From Aedoeadaptatus coxii (lineage in GTDB: Bacteria > Bacillota > Clostridia > Tissierellales > Peptoniphilaceae), in NCBI RefSeq assembly GCF_001553115.1, contig NZ_KQ960171.1:81620-145619 (forward strand): a stretch of DNA of 64,000 nucleotides, written 5' to 3'. Below are positions 24,576 to 33,248 of this stretch, piece by piece. A model generated the notes under the pieces. That model was given only the letters and a program-made list of their open reading frames with translations, did no database searches and was not told the DNA's origin. Numbering within the stretch: the stretch's first letter is position 1; the number at the start of each line of letters is the position of its first letter. The position numbers and the translations under genes are program-made.

Positions 24576-27500
24576 ATGAACCGTAAAAGAAAACTTTATT
24601 TTACGTTTTTACTGGCGTTTGTCTTTGGTTTGTTTTCGCTGAATTCACAGGCTTTTGCCGAAGAGATGAATTCCACGGCGGAAATGGCAATCGAGGCCGG
24701 CGAAGTAAAAGCGGATGCGGAAGCTAACGCAGCGGTCGATCGGGAAAGCCCCGCCATTTCAGAAGGGAAACTCTCGGATGAGGATCAAAAAATTCTATCC
24801 GGGGGGGGTACAGGAGTAAAATCTGAATCTGTTCATGAACTGAAAAGCGATGTTAACTCTCTGAACGAAGAGAAAACTATTCCCGACGATGAAGCGACTT
24901 CCGCAGTGAACGACGAAAACGCCAAATCTGAAGCGCCGTCTCAAGATGGTAAGAATTTGGCGGAACAAGGGAAAGATTTAAAATCTTCCGAAGAGAGTGA
25001 CGCTCTCGATAAAAAAGAAGCTACCTTGGAGGTAGCCGAAGAAAAGGAAGCGGAATCTGTAGCTTCCGATGATCCGGAGGCCAAGGGAATCTATCTTAAT
25101 GGTGAGTCCGGAAAAGATGAGAACGACGGTTTAACCAAAGAAACTGCCGTGAATACCTTTAAAAAGGCGAAGGAATTGATCGAGAAAGAGGTCAACAAGG
25201 CGATTACGAAGATCTTCGTAACCGGTACCACTTCTGTAGAAGGCGACATCAGCCTTAAAGATAAGGATGCAAAACTTGTTCGTGACAAAGAGTTCAATGG
25301 CTATTTACTTAAAGTAAATGAAGGTAAAACCGCTACTTTAAAGAATATTACCATCGATGGCAATTCAGATGAAAATAAAACCATCGAAAACTCTTTAGTC
25401 TATGTCGATGGCGGTACCTTAAATATCGAAGAAGGCGCCGTTTTGCGAAACAATAAGATTAAGAAAATCGAGAATACCGCGACCAGAGGCGGAGCCGTTT
25501 ATGCAAATAATGCAACAGTCAATATGACCGGCGGGCTTATCGAAGAAAATCAAGCGACGTATGGTGGCGGGGTTTATCTTCACGGATCGACTTTGAATTT
25601 TTCCGGCGGTACTATCAAAGCAAACGAATCGAAATTAGTCCACGATACAGCCTATAGTCAATATTATTCTGCCGGTGGCGGAATCGCTGCTTATGAAGGA
25701 TCTACTATAAAAATGTCCGGCGAAGCAGAGGTTTCAGGAAACACCGCCGCAGAAATTGGCGGTGGCATTAGCCTTGGAACAAATCAAGCAGGTGGCACTA
25801 ACCACCTTTATATGACCGGCGGTACCATCGACGGTAATACTGCCGGGTCTGCCGGCGGTGGCCTTTTTATTCAAGGTGGTATACGAAACGGGCATCAATC
25901 CATTGCTGAGATTACGGCAGGAAAGATTACGAATAATACAATGACCGGCAAAGGTAAAACAGACAAAGCCTTTGGTGGCGGCGGTATTTACGTTAACGGT
26001 GTAGCCAATCCTTGGACATGGCAAGGCCACACTTACTATGGTGCTAATGGTGAATTGCACATTAAAAATGTTTTAATCACCGATAATACTGCTAAGTGGC
26101 AAGGTGCCGGTATGGCCAACTGTCCCATTTCGAAAACTACGATTTATGTGAACGATGGTGCGGCTATATATGGTAACCACGCTGAAAGAGAAGGAAATGA
26201 TTTTTTTGCCTACTCTAACAAACGATATGGTGCACATAGTGGTGAAGCTAAGTATAAACTTTCTAAGTGGATGCTTGGCGGTGCTCCTTTTAATTGGACG
26301 ACTCCTGATGGTAAACCGTTAGCAGATGATAAGCATGAGGGCATATTACCGGCCGGTACGGGTTTTTTCCTTCCGGGAAATGGCCTGGCATTGAATGCAA
26401 ATTCTAAAGGTAATGCACTTACAGAAGTGCTTACCAAGGTTATTATTTCCGGAAACCACTCCGCAACGCGCGGGGGCGGCATTGGAAGTAATGGAAGTGT
26501 CACTATCGGAACAGACGATAAAACGACCAAAGTAAAGGTTGAAAAGAAGTGGGACGACGGCGACAACGCCAATAACAAACGTCCAAGTACCATCGAGGTA
26601 CAACTTTTAGCCAGAATCGGCGATGAAGAGTATCTTGTGGAAACGAAAAAAGTATCCAAAGATGATAATTGGAAAGCGACGTTTTCAAATCTTCCCATGT
26701 ATTCCGAAAAAGGAGAAATTTCCTATTTTGTAAAAGAAGTTGGCATTAAAGGTTATGAATCCACTGTAACCGGCGACAAAGAAAAAGGCTTTACCATTAC
26801 TAATAAGGAAAAGCCGGAGGAACCGAAAACGCGCGACATTAAAGTTACCAAGCGTTGGGATCTTGTAGACGGCGAAAAGCCTGTAGATAAAATCGACGTG
26901 GAACTTTATCGCAACGGCGAATCTACCGGTAAAAAGCTGGAATTAAACGCAGGCAACAATTGGAGCGGCGAATTTAAAGGTTTAGAAATTGCCGATAAAA
27001 ATACGCCGGCCGTCGAATATCGCTACTCTATTAAAGAAGTTGGCGAAGTTAACGGCCTGATCCAATTTGGAAGCAAAACCTTTGAAGTGAGCTATTCCGG
27101 CGACATGGAAAGCGGCTTCATCCTTACTAACAAGGAAAAGCCGGAAATACCTCCGGAAACACCACCCACTCCTCCCACAAGGGATATTCACATTGTAAAG
27201 AAGTGGGATCTTGTAGGGAATGAGAAACCTGTGGCTCGTATCGAGGTCGAGCTTTACCGCGATGGCAAGGCCACCGGTAAGGTGCTCGAACTTAACGAAA
27301 GCAACAACTGGTCCGGTTCTTTTACCGGTTTAGAAGTGAGAGACGGAAGCGATCCTTCCCGAGATTACATCTATACGGTGAAGGAACGAGGCGAAAACGG
27401 CGGTTTCCTTCGCATTGGCGACAGGGATTTCGACGTTAGTTATGAAGGTTCTATGGATTCCGGCTTCGTGATTACGAACAAGGAAAAACCGGAGATACCT

Positions 27501-27728
27501 CCGGAAACTCCTCCGGAAGAGCCTGAAAAACCGGGTAAGCCCAATGAACCGGAAACACCGGAAACTCCCGATGTTCCCGATAAACCTGATAAACCGAATA
27601 AACCCGGCAATCCGGGTGCACCTCAAACAGGTGACGGTTTCGACATGAATTTATGGGCAGGTCTCGCATCTTTATCCGTTGCAGCCTTAGGGTTCATCGG
27701 TTCAAAGAAAAGACGAGATGAAGAATAA
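24576..27728 (+). CDS. Sortase-anchored surface adhesin: beta-helix plus three Cna-B domains
   Basis: A 1050-residue wall protein. Signal peptide 1-29 (ending QAFA), then an acidic low-complexity region (30-170), a right-handed beta-helix-like region (about 170-640) with many GGG/GNT turns and NMTGG, and three Cna-B domains (about 649-750, 752-865, 868-971). The Cna-B domains show Lys near KKW/KRW, Glu in KEV/KER and Asn in TNK, the usual isopeptide trio; domains 2 and 3 are near copies. A Pro-rich stalk follows, then APQTG (1015-1019), a TM and the tail KKRRDEE. The motif is a variant of LPXTG. Codons 76-78 contain a G8 tract. Adhesion is inferred. Flanked by two almost identical terminators. 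Confidence 0.92.
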   Translation: MNRKRKLYFTFLLAFVFGLFSLNSQAFAEEMNSTAEMAIEAGEVKADAEANAAVDRESPAISEGKLSDEDQKILSGGGTGVKSESVHELKSDVNSLNEEKTIPDDEATSAVNDENAKSEAPSQDGKNLAEQGKDLKSSEESDALDKKEATLEVAEEKEAESVASDDPEAKGIYLNGESGKDENDGLTKETAVNTFKKAKELIEKEVNKAITKIFVTGTTSVEGDISLKDKDAKLVRDKEFNGYLLKVNEGKTATLKNITIDGNSDENKTIENSLVYVDGGTLNIEEGAVLRNNKIKKIENTATRGGAVYANNATVNMTGGLIEENQATYGGGVYLHGSTLNFSGGTIKANESKLVHDTAYSQYYSAGGGIAAYEGSTIKMSGEAEVSGNTAAEIGGGISLGTNQAGGTNHLYMTGGTIDGNTAGSAGGGLFIQGGIRNGHQSIAEITAGKITNNTMTGKGKTDKAFGGGGIYVNGVANPWTWQGHTYYGANGELHIKNVLITDNTAKWQGAGMANCPISKTTIYVNDGAAIYGNHAEREGNDFFAYSNKRYGAHSGEAKYKLSKWMLGGAPFNWTTPDGKPLADDKHEGILPAGTGFFLPGNGLALNANSKGNALTEVLTKVIISGNHSATRGGGIGSNGSVTIGTDDKTTKVKVEKKWDDGDNANNKRPSTIEVQLLARIGDEEYLVETKKVSKDDNWKATFSNLPMYSEKGEISYFVKEVGIKGYESTVTGDKEKGFTITNKEKPEEPKTRDIKVTKRWDLVDGEKPVDKIDVELYRNGESTGKKLELNAGNNWSGEFKGLEIADKNTPAVEYRYSIKEVGEVNGLIQFGSKTFEVSYSGDMESGFILTNKEKPEIPPETPPTPPTRDIHIVKKWDLVGNEKPVARIEVELYRDGKATGKVLELNESNNWSGSFTGLEVRDGSDPSRDYIYTVKERGENGGFLRIGDRDFDVSYEGSMDSGFVITNKEKPEIPPETPPEEPEKPGKPNEPETPETPDVPDKPDKPNKPGNPGAPQTGDGFDMNLWAGLASLSVAALGFIGSKKRRDEE
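24801..24808 (+). repeat. Poly-G tract (G8) within the adhesin ORF, phase-variation candidate
   Basis: Eight G in a row cover codons 76-78 (GGG GGG GGT). With seven G the next codons read GTA CAG GAG TAA; with nine G they read TAC AGG AGT AAA ATC TGA. So a one-base slip either way truncates the protein to about 80 residues. Confidence 0.85.
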
Positions 27729-27738
27729 AGATAACACA

Positions 27739-27770
27739 ATCCACGAGGGGAAACTTTCGTGGATTTTTTC
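27739..27770 (+). terminator. Terminator of the adhesin gene
   Basis: Arms AATCCACGA (27739-27747) and TCGTGGATT (27758-27766) with T-run; nearly the same hairpin as 24318-24349. Confidence 0.92.
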
Positions 27771-27882
27771 TTGTCCATTGTCCGCCTGCTCGCTTTTTCT
27801 TTGGTATATTCTTGATTTGTATTTGGTTTTATAAGGTAAAATGATGGTAGGAAGGTCGATCGCTTATATGAAGGAGGCAGGT

Positions 27883-28623
27883 ATGAAGTTTACATTGAAA
27901 AGGATTTTTTTAACTGTACTCGTGCTTTTCGTGCTTTTTGTCGCCAATGCTTTAGTCGGCAATCCCGTTTCCAAGTTTTTGGCGGATCGGGCTGCGGATA
28001 AGGTGATCGCCCAAAAGTATAGCCATTTGGATCTTGACCGCAATAAGGTGGTATATAATTTTAAAATGGCCGAATACAATGTGTTTTTGCAGGATAAAAA
28101 CAGTGAGGACTCTCAATTTGCATTGCACTTCGATTCCTTCGGCCGTTTAACATGGGATTCTTACGACGACCGCATCTTCAACACGATGATGCGCTTCGAT
28201 CGCGTCGTGGCGCAATACGGAAGGAGTCTTGAAAAGAAATATGGTTTCCCCTATACGATTACTCTTTCTTCTTGGGACAAGGAGGATCCCGCGGAGTATT
28301 TAAAGGTGGATCAGCCGGTGGATATAAAGCATTTGCCCTATAAGCTTCAGGCTCAGGCCTACGGCGTGGGGAAGGATGCCACGGCGGATGAAGCTATGGC
28401 GGTTTTAAAGCAGCTTCAACAGATTATGGATAAAGAGGGCCTGGAGGTGGTGGACTACGCCATCGATCTCGTGCCGGAAAAGGATCGGGGCAAAGAGGGC
28501 GAGGTGGAAACCTGGAAGGATATGTATTCGGCCTACGAAGTTCCGGCGGATGTGGTGCGCCGAGGAGATGTCAAGGCGATGGAAGATTTGGTGAAGCTAC
28601 AGTCGACGACGGGGAAGGATTAA
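27883..28623 (+). CDS. YfjL-like membrane-anchored protein
   Basis: One N-terminal TM (about 6-26), then an extracytoplasmic domain of about 215 residues. The LVGNPVSKFLADRAADK block after the TM and the later YVFL/FHFDSFG strand region resemble the YfjL family of Firmicutes, whose role is unknown. I took ATG 27883 (AAGGAGG upstream) instead of the ATG at 27841, giving 246 residues. Two halves seem present: a short alpha-beta part (about 30-145) and a second one (146-246). The family name is from pattern memory and should be checked. Confidence 0.55.
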   Translation: MKFTLKRIFLTVLVLFVLFVANALVGNPVSKFLADRAADKVIAQKYSHLDLDRNKVVYNFKMAEYNVFLQDKNSEDSQFALHFDSFGRLTWDSYDDRIFNTMMRFDRVVAQYGRSLEKKYGFPYTITLSSWDKEDPAEYLKVDQPVDIKHLPYKLQAQAYGVGKDATADEAMAVLKQLQQIMDKEGLEVVDYAIDLVPEKDRGKEGEVETWKDMYSAYEVPADVVRRGDVKAMEDLVKLQSTTGKD

Positions 28624-28657
28624 GGCTTGTTCCTTTCAAAATTTGAGAATTTAAAAA

Positions 28658-28682
28658 GGCGCCGAGGAATCGGCGTCTTTTT
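28658..28682. terminator. Bidirectional terminator between convergent genes
   Basis: Arms GGCGCCGA (28658-28665) and TCGGCGTC (28670-28677), T-run on both strands. It serves the YfjL-like gene and the VWA gene. Confidence 0.85.
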
Positions 28683-28690
28683 GTGTGCTC

Positions 28691-30358
28691 TTAATTCATT
28701 TTAACCAGTTCTTTTTGGATCCATTTCCCCGCGACGTGGGCGATTTGCTCGATTTTGTTGATTTTGACAAATTGTTTGTGGTAGAGCATGTCGGCATTTT
28801 CTACGTGGTTGCTGTTTAAAAGTGCCAGGATGTTTATGTTTTTGCGGCGCAGCGCATCCAGGTAGTGTTTCGTATCGAAAAGGGCGGCATCATCGGCGTA
28901 GGCTTTACTAAGGGCGAGCCCTTTTCCCGCAAGGGGTTTAAAATCGCTTGGGTTGGCGTCGGTTAAAATAATGCTCAACAGACGTTCGTCCGACGGTATA
29001 AGGGTGGGGTAGGCTTTAAAGAAGAGGCCGTCGCGGTTCCAGCCCATGGATTTGTAGCGAAAGATTTTTTTCATGTCGCTTTTGTCGTCGTAATCTTTTA
29101 ATAGGGTGATGATCGTGTAGTCTTCTACGGTTTGGTAGGAGAGGATGCGATTTTGTATTTGATTGTTTTCCAAGGATTTGGAAAGGATGTAAGCTTCGAT
29201 GGCGATGTCCGATTCGATGTCCAAAAGGGAAGTGGAGGCGTCCAGCACGAGGTCTACTTTAAAGCTCGGTGCGGGCACTAAGTTTTTCCGCTCGAAGATG
29301 GCGGCGCGATTGGATATTTCGGCGCGAAAGGCGCGGCGGCTTATGAGTTTGCCCCGCTTGGCAGGCTCGCCTTCGGGGGTGGCGACGGATGCCAGTTTCA
29401 GTTCCAGGGCTTTTGTAAGATCGTTGATGGCGCGGCGGTAGACGTTTTTATTTTGTTGAAAGCGGAGCAGGTGGCGGCGCACAGTGCGATCGTTCAGTTC
29501 GCGGTCGAGTCGCTCGTCTTGTTCGTCGATGCCTTTTGTAAAGTAAATATGGGATTTTCTATGGCCTTCGGTGCAGATGGCGCGGTTCAGCGCCAAGCTT
29601 TTTTCGTCGGAAAAAAGGTTTTTGCCGAAGGTTTTTTCAATGTAGGCGCTGTGATCTTTGGTGAAGGGTTTCAACAGGTTTAGGAAAAAGGGTGCATCTC
29701 CTTTGGTGCCGGAGTCCTTAAATAGGGAAGGGGTGTTGGAACGCTCGATGGAGACGTAGCTTGGAATGGCGAAGAGATGAAATTCGGGGAGCCACTTCGG
29801 CCGTGGATTATTGTTTTCTCTGTAATGGAGGTAGTCGGCGAAAAGGGCGATGACGTGCTCTTCCAGGTTGCCGCCGTCGGTGTCGTCGGGCAGGTGAAGG
29901 TGATCGTAGATTTGCCGCTCTTTTTTATTTAGTTTCGTATAGGGCAGTCCGAGGATGTCGTGGGCGCGCTTCATTTGCAATGTGTAAAAGAGGGGCACTC
30001 GCAATGCCAAGGTGCGGCGGCGCAAATCGTAGCGATCGTCTAAGAAGCGCCGTGCGAAATCTTCTCGTAAATCCCGGAGGACGGCGCGATCGTTTATTTC
30101 CCGCAGGTAAAGGTGTTCTTCCAATAGGTAGAGGGCGAGCAAATCGTATTTTCCCCGTTGCCAGTGGCCGGCCCATCGGTTAAAGAGGGATTTTAAAGTG
30201 TCGTCGCCGAAGTATTTTACGGCGAGGCCGAGGATAAGGTTTAAGTAAAAGTCGGGATTGCCGGCGAGATCTTCTCCGTAGAGGAGGGGTTTAAACCGGT
30301 AATTTTCCGCGCCTGCCCATTGAAGATTGTCGGCTCTGTTAGTTGCACGTGTTCCCAT
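28691..30358 (-). CDS. VWA-domain protein paired with MoxR
   Basis: A 555-residue cytosolic protein. The N-terminal 360 residues are helical and charged, with no recognised domain. The C-terminal part is a von Willebrand A domain: MIDAS start DASTS at 373-377, then SMGWNRDG as third loop and ILTDANPSD as the fourth. The MIDAS binds Mg2+ and contacts partners. The gene follows a MoxR-type AAA+ ATPase by 5 bases. MoxR/VWA pairs work as chaperones that insert cofactors or remodel protein complexes (e.g. CbbQ/CbbO, NorQ/NorD); this one resembles the NorD/CobT-type layout. The client is not next to it. Confidence 0.85.
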   Translation of the reverse strand: MGTRATNRADNLQWAGAENYRFKPLLYGEDLAGNPDFYLNLILGLAVKYFGDDTLKSLFNRWAGHWQRGKYDLLALYLLEEHLYLREINDRAVLRDLREDFARRFLDDRYDLRRRTLALRVPLFYTLQMKRAHDILGLPYTKLNKKERQIYDHLHLPDDTDGGNLEEHVIALFADYLHYRENNNPRPKWLPEFHLFAIPSYVSIERSNTPSLFKDSGTKGDAPFFLNLLKPFTKDHSAYIEKTFGKNLFSDEKSLALNRAICTEGHRKSHIYFTKGIDEQDERLDRELNDRTVRRHLLRFQQNKNVYRRAINDLTKALELKLASVATPEGEPAKRGKLISRRAFRAEISNRAAIFERKNLVPAPSFKVDLVLDASTSLLDIESDIAIEAYILSKSLENNQIQNRILSYQTVEDYTIITLLKDYDDKSDMKKIFRYKSMGWNRDGLFFKAYPTLIPSDERLLSIILTDANPSDFKPLAGKGLALSKAYADDAALFDTKHYLDALRRKNINILALLNSNHVENADMLYHKQFVKINKIEQIAHVAGKWIQKELVKMN

Positions 30359-30363
30359 GGCGT

Positions 30364-31242
30364 TTATTCCATTAGATCGCTGCGGTAGAGATGGTCTTGA
30401 AAGCGCGCTTTTAATAAATCGGCGACCAGTTCTTCTTCATAGGGGTCGAAGATTTTGTTGGTAATCGTTAGGTTGAGCGCTTCTTTCAGTTCGAGCCCTT
30501 CTTCTACTAAATCCAGGGCGTCGAAAATGCCGCGAATATCGGTGGCGTGGCTCGTAATTTCGTTGGCTTTGGCTTTTCGCTTTAAATCCGCGACAAATTG
30601 GGAGAGGTCGTGAATAAAGGTTTTTTTCAGGGCGGGGTACGCTTCGGCAATGAGTTGTTTCAGATCGTCTTCGGAAATAGTGGGCATTTTTATGACGACG
30701 AAGCGGGAGAGCAGGGCTTCGTTTAAATCTCTTGTGCCTTCGTAGCCGTAGTTCATGGTGGCGATAAAGCGCGTCGCCGGATGTATTTTGATGAGATCGT
30801 AGCCGGGAATGTCGATGATGCGGCGGTAGTCCAGGGCGGAGTGGAGCACGGCCATGGCTTCGTTTTTTGCCATGTTGATTTCATCGAGAACAGCAAAGCC
30901 GCCGACTTTTGACGCCATGGTAATGGGGCCTTCCCGAAAGTACACGGCGCCGTTTTTTAAGCTGTCGTCGCCGATGAGGGAGGAGGCGTCCACGCTCATA
31001 TGGAGGGAAACATTCCAAAGGGGTCGTTTAAATCGTGCGGCCAGGTTTTCCGCCAACACGTTTTTCCCCGTGGATTTGTCGCCGACGAGGAGTATGTTTT
31101 TTCCCGAAAGGATGGCGGATGTGGCGGCTTGCCAAACGGTGTCGCCGTGGTATTGAAACCTGGGATCGGGTATGCGGCTTTCAAGGGATTCGGAAAGGGG
31201 ATGGGCGTTTATAAACTGTTGAATTTTGTCCGTTTGCTTCAT
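30364..31242 (-). CDS. MoxR-family AAA+ ATPase
   Basis: An AAA+ ATPase of 292 residues. Walker A is GDKSTGKN (54-61), Walker B GFAVLDEIN (115-123), followed by the sensor-1 region with FIATMNYGYEGTRDLNEALLSRF, typical of MoxR/CbbQ-like proteins. It heads a two-gene operon with the VWA protein, ATPase first as usual. The ribosome site is weak (GAGAG). These pairs form hexameric remodelling machines. No client gene (rubisco, NorCB) is seen nearby, so the role is open. Confidence 0.88.
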   Translation of the reverse strand: MKQTDKIQQFINAHPLSESLESRIPDPRFQYHGDTVWQAATSAILSGKNILLVGDKSTGKNVLAENLAARFKRPLWNVSLHMSVDASSLIGDDSLKNGAVYFREGPITMASKVGGFAVLDEINMAKNEAMAVLHSALDYRRIIDIPGYDLIKIHPATRFIATMNYGYEGTRDLNEALLSRFVVIKMPTISEDDLKQLIAEAYPALKKTFIHDLSQFVADLKRKAKANEITSHATDIRGIFDALDLVEEGLELKEALNLTITNKIFDPYEEELVADLLKARFQDHLYRSDLME

Positions 31243-31411
31243 GTTGATCTCTCACTTATTGTCTATTGGTATGGGCGACGGTGTCATGCCCCATGTCGTC
31301 GCCTGCGGATTGTTTTGATATGGGCAATGTCTGCTATAGGTATTGTACCACTAAAAGGGGTTTGGATTTTGATTCGCATCTGCTGTTTGAATTGCCCGGG
31401 TTTCGCCCATT
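31243..31411. other. Intergenic region upstream of moxR
   Basis: About 170 bases, no gene seen. On the minus strand a possible -10 TACAAT occurs near 31347-31352, with no good -35. Nothing else recognised. Confidence 0.4.
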
Positions 31412-31439
31412 AAAAAAGCCCGCCGATGCGGGCCTTTTT
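31412..31439 (-). terminator. Terminator of the 2-oxoacid oxidoreductase operon
   Basis: Arms GCCCGC (31418-31423) and GCGGGC (31428-31433) around CGAT; A/T runs on both sides so it can work in both directions. It ends the minus-strand operon. Confidence 0.88.
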
Positions 31440-31459
31440 AATAGGAATGTATCATTATT

Positions 31460-31954
31460 TTAGAAAGGTTCGAAGTTTTGCATGTTCCACCATTCTTGTT
31501 GGTAGATATCATATTGTTTTTGAAGGGTGTCGACGTGGGATTGTTCCCATTTCACCAAGATGTCGAAGAGTTTTTTGGATTCTTCGCTTTCCACTTTGCT
31601 CTTGGCGTCTTCGTAGAATTTGACGGAATCTTTTTCCATGTTTAGACCGACGGAGAAGACGGTAACGGCTAAGCGCACCATGTCTTCATCGACTTTGTCC
31701 CAGTTGAAGATGCCCGGAGAGGGTACTTCCTCTTTTAGTGTTTCGGGATCGAAGTTGATGTCTTTTGCGTTGTCGATTAATTTTTCGGAAAGGGATTTTA
31801 AATATTCTACGTGTTCTTCTTCTTGGCGAGCGAGATCTAAGAGAGCGTCTTTTGTGCCGGAGGGTGCAAATTTATCTGCGGAGAGCTTGTAAAATTCAGC
31901 GCCTTCGACTTCGTTGAGCATCGCTTGTCTTAGGATTTTAACTTCATTTTGCAT
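31460..31954 (-). CDS. Rubrerythrin-like ferritin-fold protein
   Basis: A four-helix di-iron protein of 164 residues without the C-terminal rubredoxin domain. The carboxylate/His sets are LNEVEGAEFY (14-23), EEEHVEYL (about 46-53), MEKDSVKFYED (about 106-116) and WEQSHVDTL (about 137-145), in the order expected for rubrerythrin-type sites. Such proteins reduce peroxide or store iron. Its start overlaps the gamma subunit gene by 11 bases, so it is cotranscribed with the 2-oxoacid oxidoreductase, perhaps protecting this oxygen-sensitive enzyme. It is followed by the operon terminator. Confidence 0.85.
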   Translation of the reverse strand: MQNEVKILRQAMLNEVEGAEFYKLSADKFAPSGTKDALLDLARQEEEHVEYLKSLSEKLIDNAKDINFDPETLKEEVPSPGIFNWDKVDEDMVRLAVTVFSVGLNMEKDSVKFYEDAKSKVESEESKKLFDILVKWEQSHVDTLQKQYDIYQQEWWNMQNFEPF

Positions 31955-32501
31955 TGAGGATCTCCTTCATTCTTCTTTCGCCGAATTGGAGGGCTTCCAA
32001 GTTCATAGCGGTAATTTTGGCACCTTTTTTGCCGTAAAGTTTATCGACGGATTTTTCCAGCGCTTCTTGGCTTACCATGTTGAGAATTTCGTTAAATGCG
32101 CCGATCATAATCATGTTTAATACTCTCGGGTTGCCGAATTCTGCTGTCAGTTCGTTGACGGGCAAGAAGTGGGAGGTAATGTCTTTTCTGGACGTATCTT
32201 TGTTAACGAGGGAGCTGTTAATAAAAATGTGTCCGCCGGGTTTTACGTAGGATTCGAATTTATCCAACGAGGGTTCGTTCATAACGATGGCCGCATCGGC
32301 TGTGGAAATGTTCGGTGCGCCGATGGGTTCGTCGGAAATAATTACCGAGCAGTTGGCGGCGCCACCACGCATGGCGGGGCCGTAGGAAGGTAACCAGGAT
32401 ACGTGTTTGTCGTCGAACATGCCGGCATAGGTCAATAATTGACCGATACCCATAACGCCTTGTCCGCCGAAGCCGGATACAATTACTCTGTTAGTCGTCA
32501 T
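31944..32501 (-). CDS. 2-Oxoacid:ferredoxin oxidoreductase gamma subunit
   Basis: The gamma chain of a VOR/KOR-type enzyme. It starts with the GFGGQGVMGIGQLL signature (9-22) and carries the MRGGAANCSVIIS block near 44-56. 185 residues, normal. It begins one base into the TAA of the beta gene (TAATG), so translation is coupled. In the heterotetramer it helps bind CoA. Part of the operon ATPase-ferredoxin-alpha-beta-gamma-ferritin. Confidence 0.92.
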   Translation of the reverse strand: MTTNRVIVSGFGGQGVMGIGQLLTYAGMFDDKHVSWLPSYGPAMRGGAANCSVIISDEPIGAPNISTADAAIVMNEPSLDKFESYVKPGGHIFINSSLVNKDTSRKDITSHFLPVNELTAEFGNPRVLNMIMIGAFNEILNMVSQEALEKSVDKLYGKKGAKITAMNLEALQFGERRMKEILNAK

Positions 32502-33247
32502 TATAGATCCTCCCCGTTACGCAAATTTCCCAAAGGATAGTAGGGAATCATGTTGTCTTCTAACCATTTCAAAGCTTCTGCCGGCGGGAATCCCCAGTTG
32601 GTCGGGCAGGAGGAAAGTACTTCGACGATACCGAAGCCTTTGCCGTCTAATTGAAGTTGGAAGCATTCCTTGATGGCGCGTTTTGCTTTGCGAATGTTGG
32701 CAGGTGTGTTGACGGCAACGCGTTCTACGAATTTTGCACCATTAATGGTGGCGAGCATTTCGGCGATGCGGATCGGGCGTCCCGACCAGTTTTCGTCGCG
32801 GCCCAAGGGAGAGGTGGTGGTCTTTTGGCCGACGAGGGTCGTCGGAGCCATTTGGCCGCCGGTCATGCCGTAGATACCGTTGTTAATGAAGATGGTGGAA
32901 ATTTTTTCGCCGCGGTGTGCAACTTGTACGATTTCACCACTACCGATGGAAGCCAAGTCGCCGTCGCCTTGGTAGGTGAAGACGAATTTGTCGGGGTTGG
33001 AGCGTTTAATACCGGTAGCAACAGCCGGTGCACGGCCGTGAGCGGCTTCAAACATATCGCAGTTAAAGTATTTGTATGCGAGAACGGCACATCCTACGGG
33101 AGCGACGCCGATGGTGTCGCCGGTGATGCCGAGTTCTTCCAAAACTTCGGCGACGAGTTTATGAACGACGCCGTGGGTACAGCCCGGGCAGTAGTGAGTA
33201 GGAGCATCGGTTAAAGCTTTACTTCTGGTATAGATGAGTTTATCCAT
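32501..33247 (-). CDS. 2-Oxoacid:ferredoxin oxidoreductase beta subunit (thiamine-PP binding)
   Basis: Binds thiamine diphosphate and Mg2+. The TPP motif runs from GDGDLASIG (about 96-104) to INNGIYGMTGGQ (about 125-136), and the Cys pair CPGC near the N-terminus is typical of beta subunits of VOR/KOR. 248 residues. It begins one base after the alpha stop. With alpha and gamma it oxidises branched-chain 2-oxoacids or 2-oxoglutarate to acyl-CoA, CO2 and reduced ferredoxin; the order with a separate small ferredoxin and the alpha type favour 3-methyl-2-oxobutanoate (VorA-like), but KOR is not excluded. Confidence 0.9.
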   Translation of the reverse strand: MDKLIYTRSKALTDAPTHYCPGCTHGVVHKLVAEVLEELGITGDTIGVAPVGCAVLAYKYFNCDMFEAAHGRAPAVATGIKRSNPDKFVFTYQGDGDLASIGSGEIVQVAHRGEKISTIFINNGIYGMTGGQMAPTTLVGQKTTTSPLGRDENWSGRPIRIAEMLATINGAKFVERVAVNTPANIRKAKRAIKECFQLQLDGKGFGIVEVLSSCPTNWGFPPAEALKWLEDNMIPYYPLGNLRNGEDL

Positions 33248-33248
33248 T

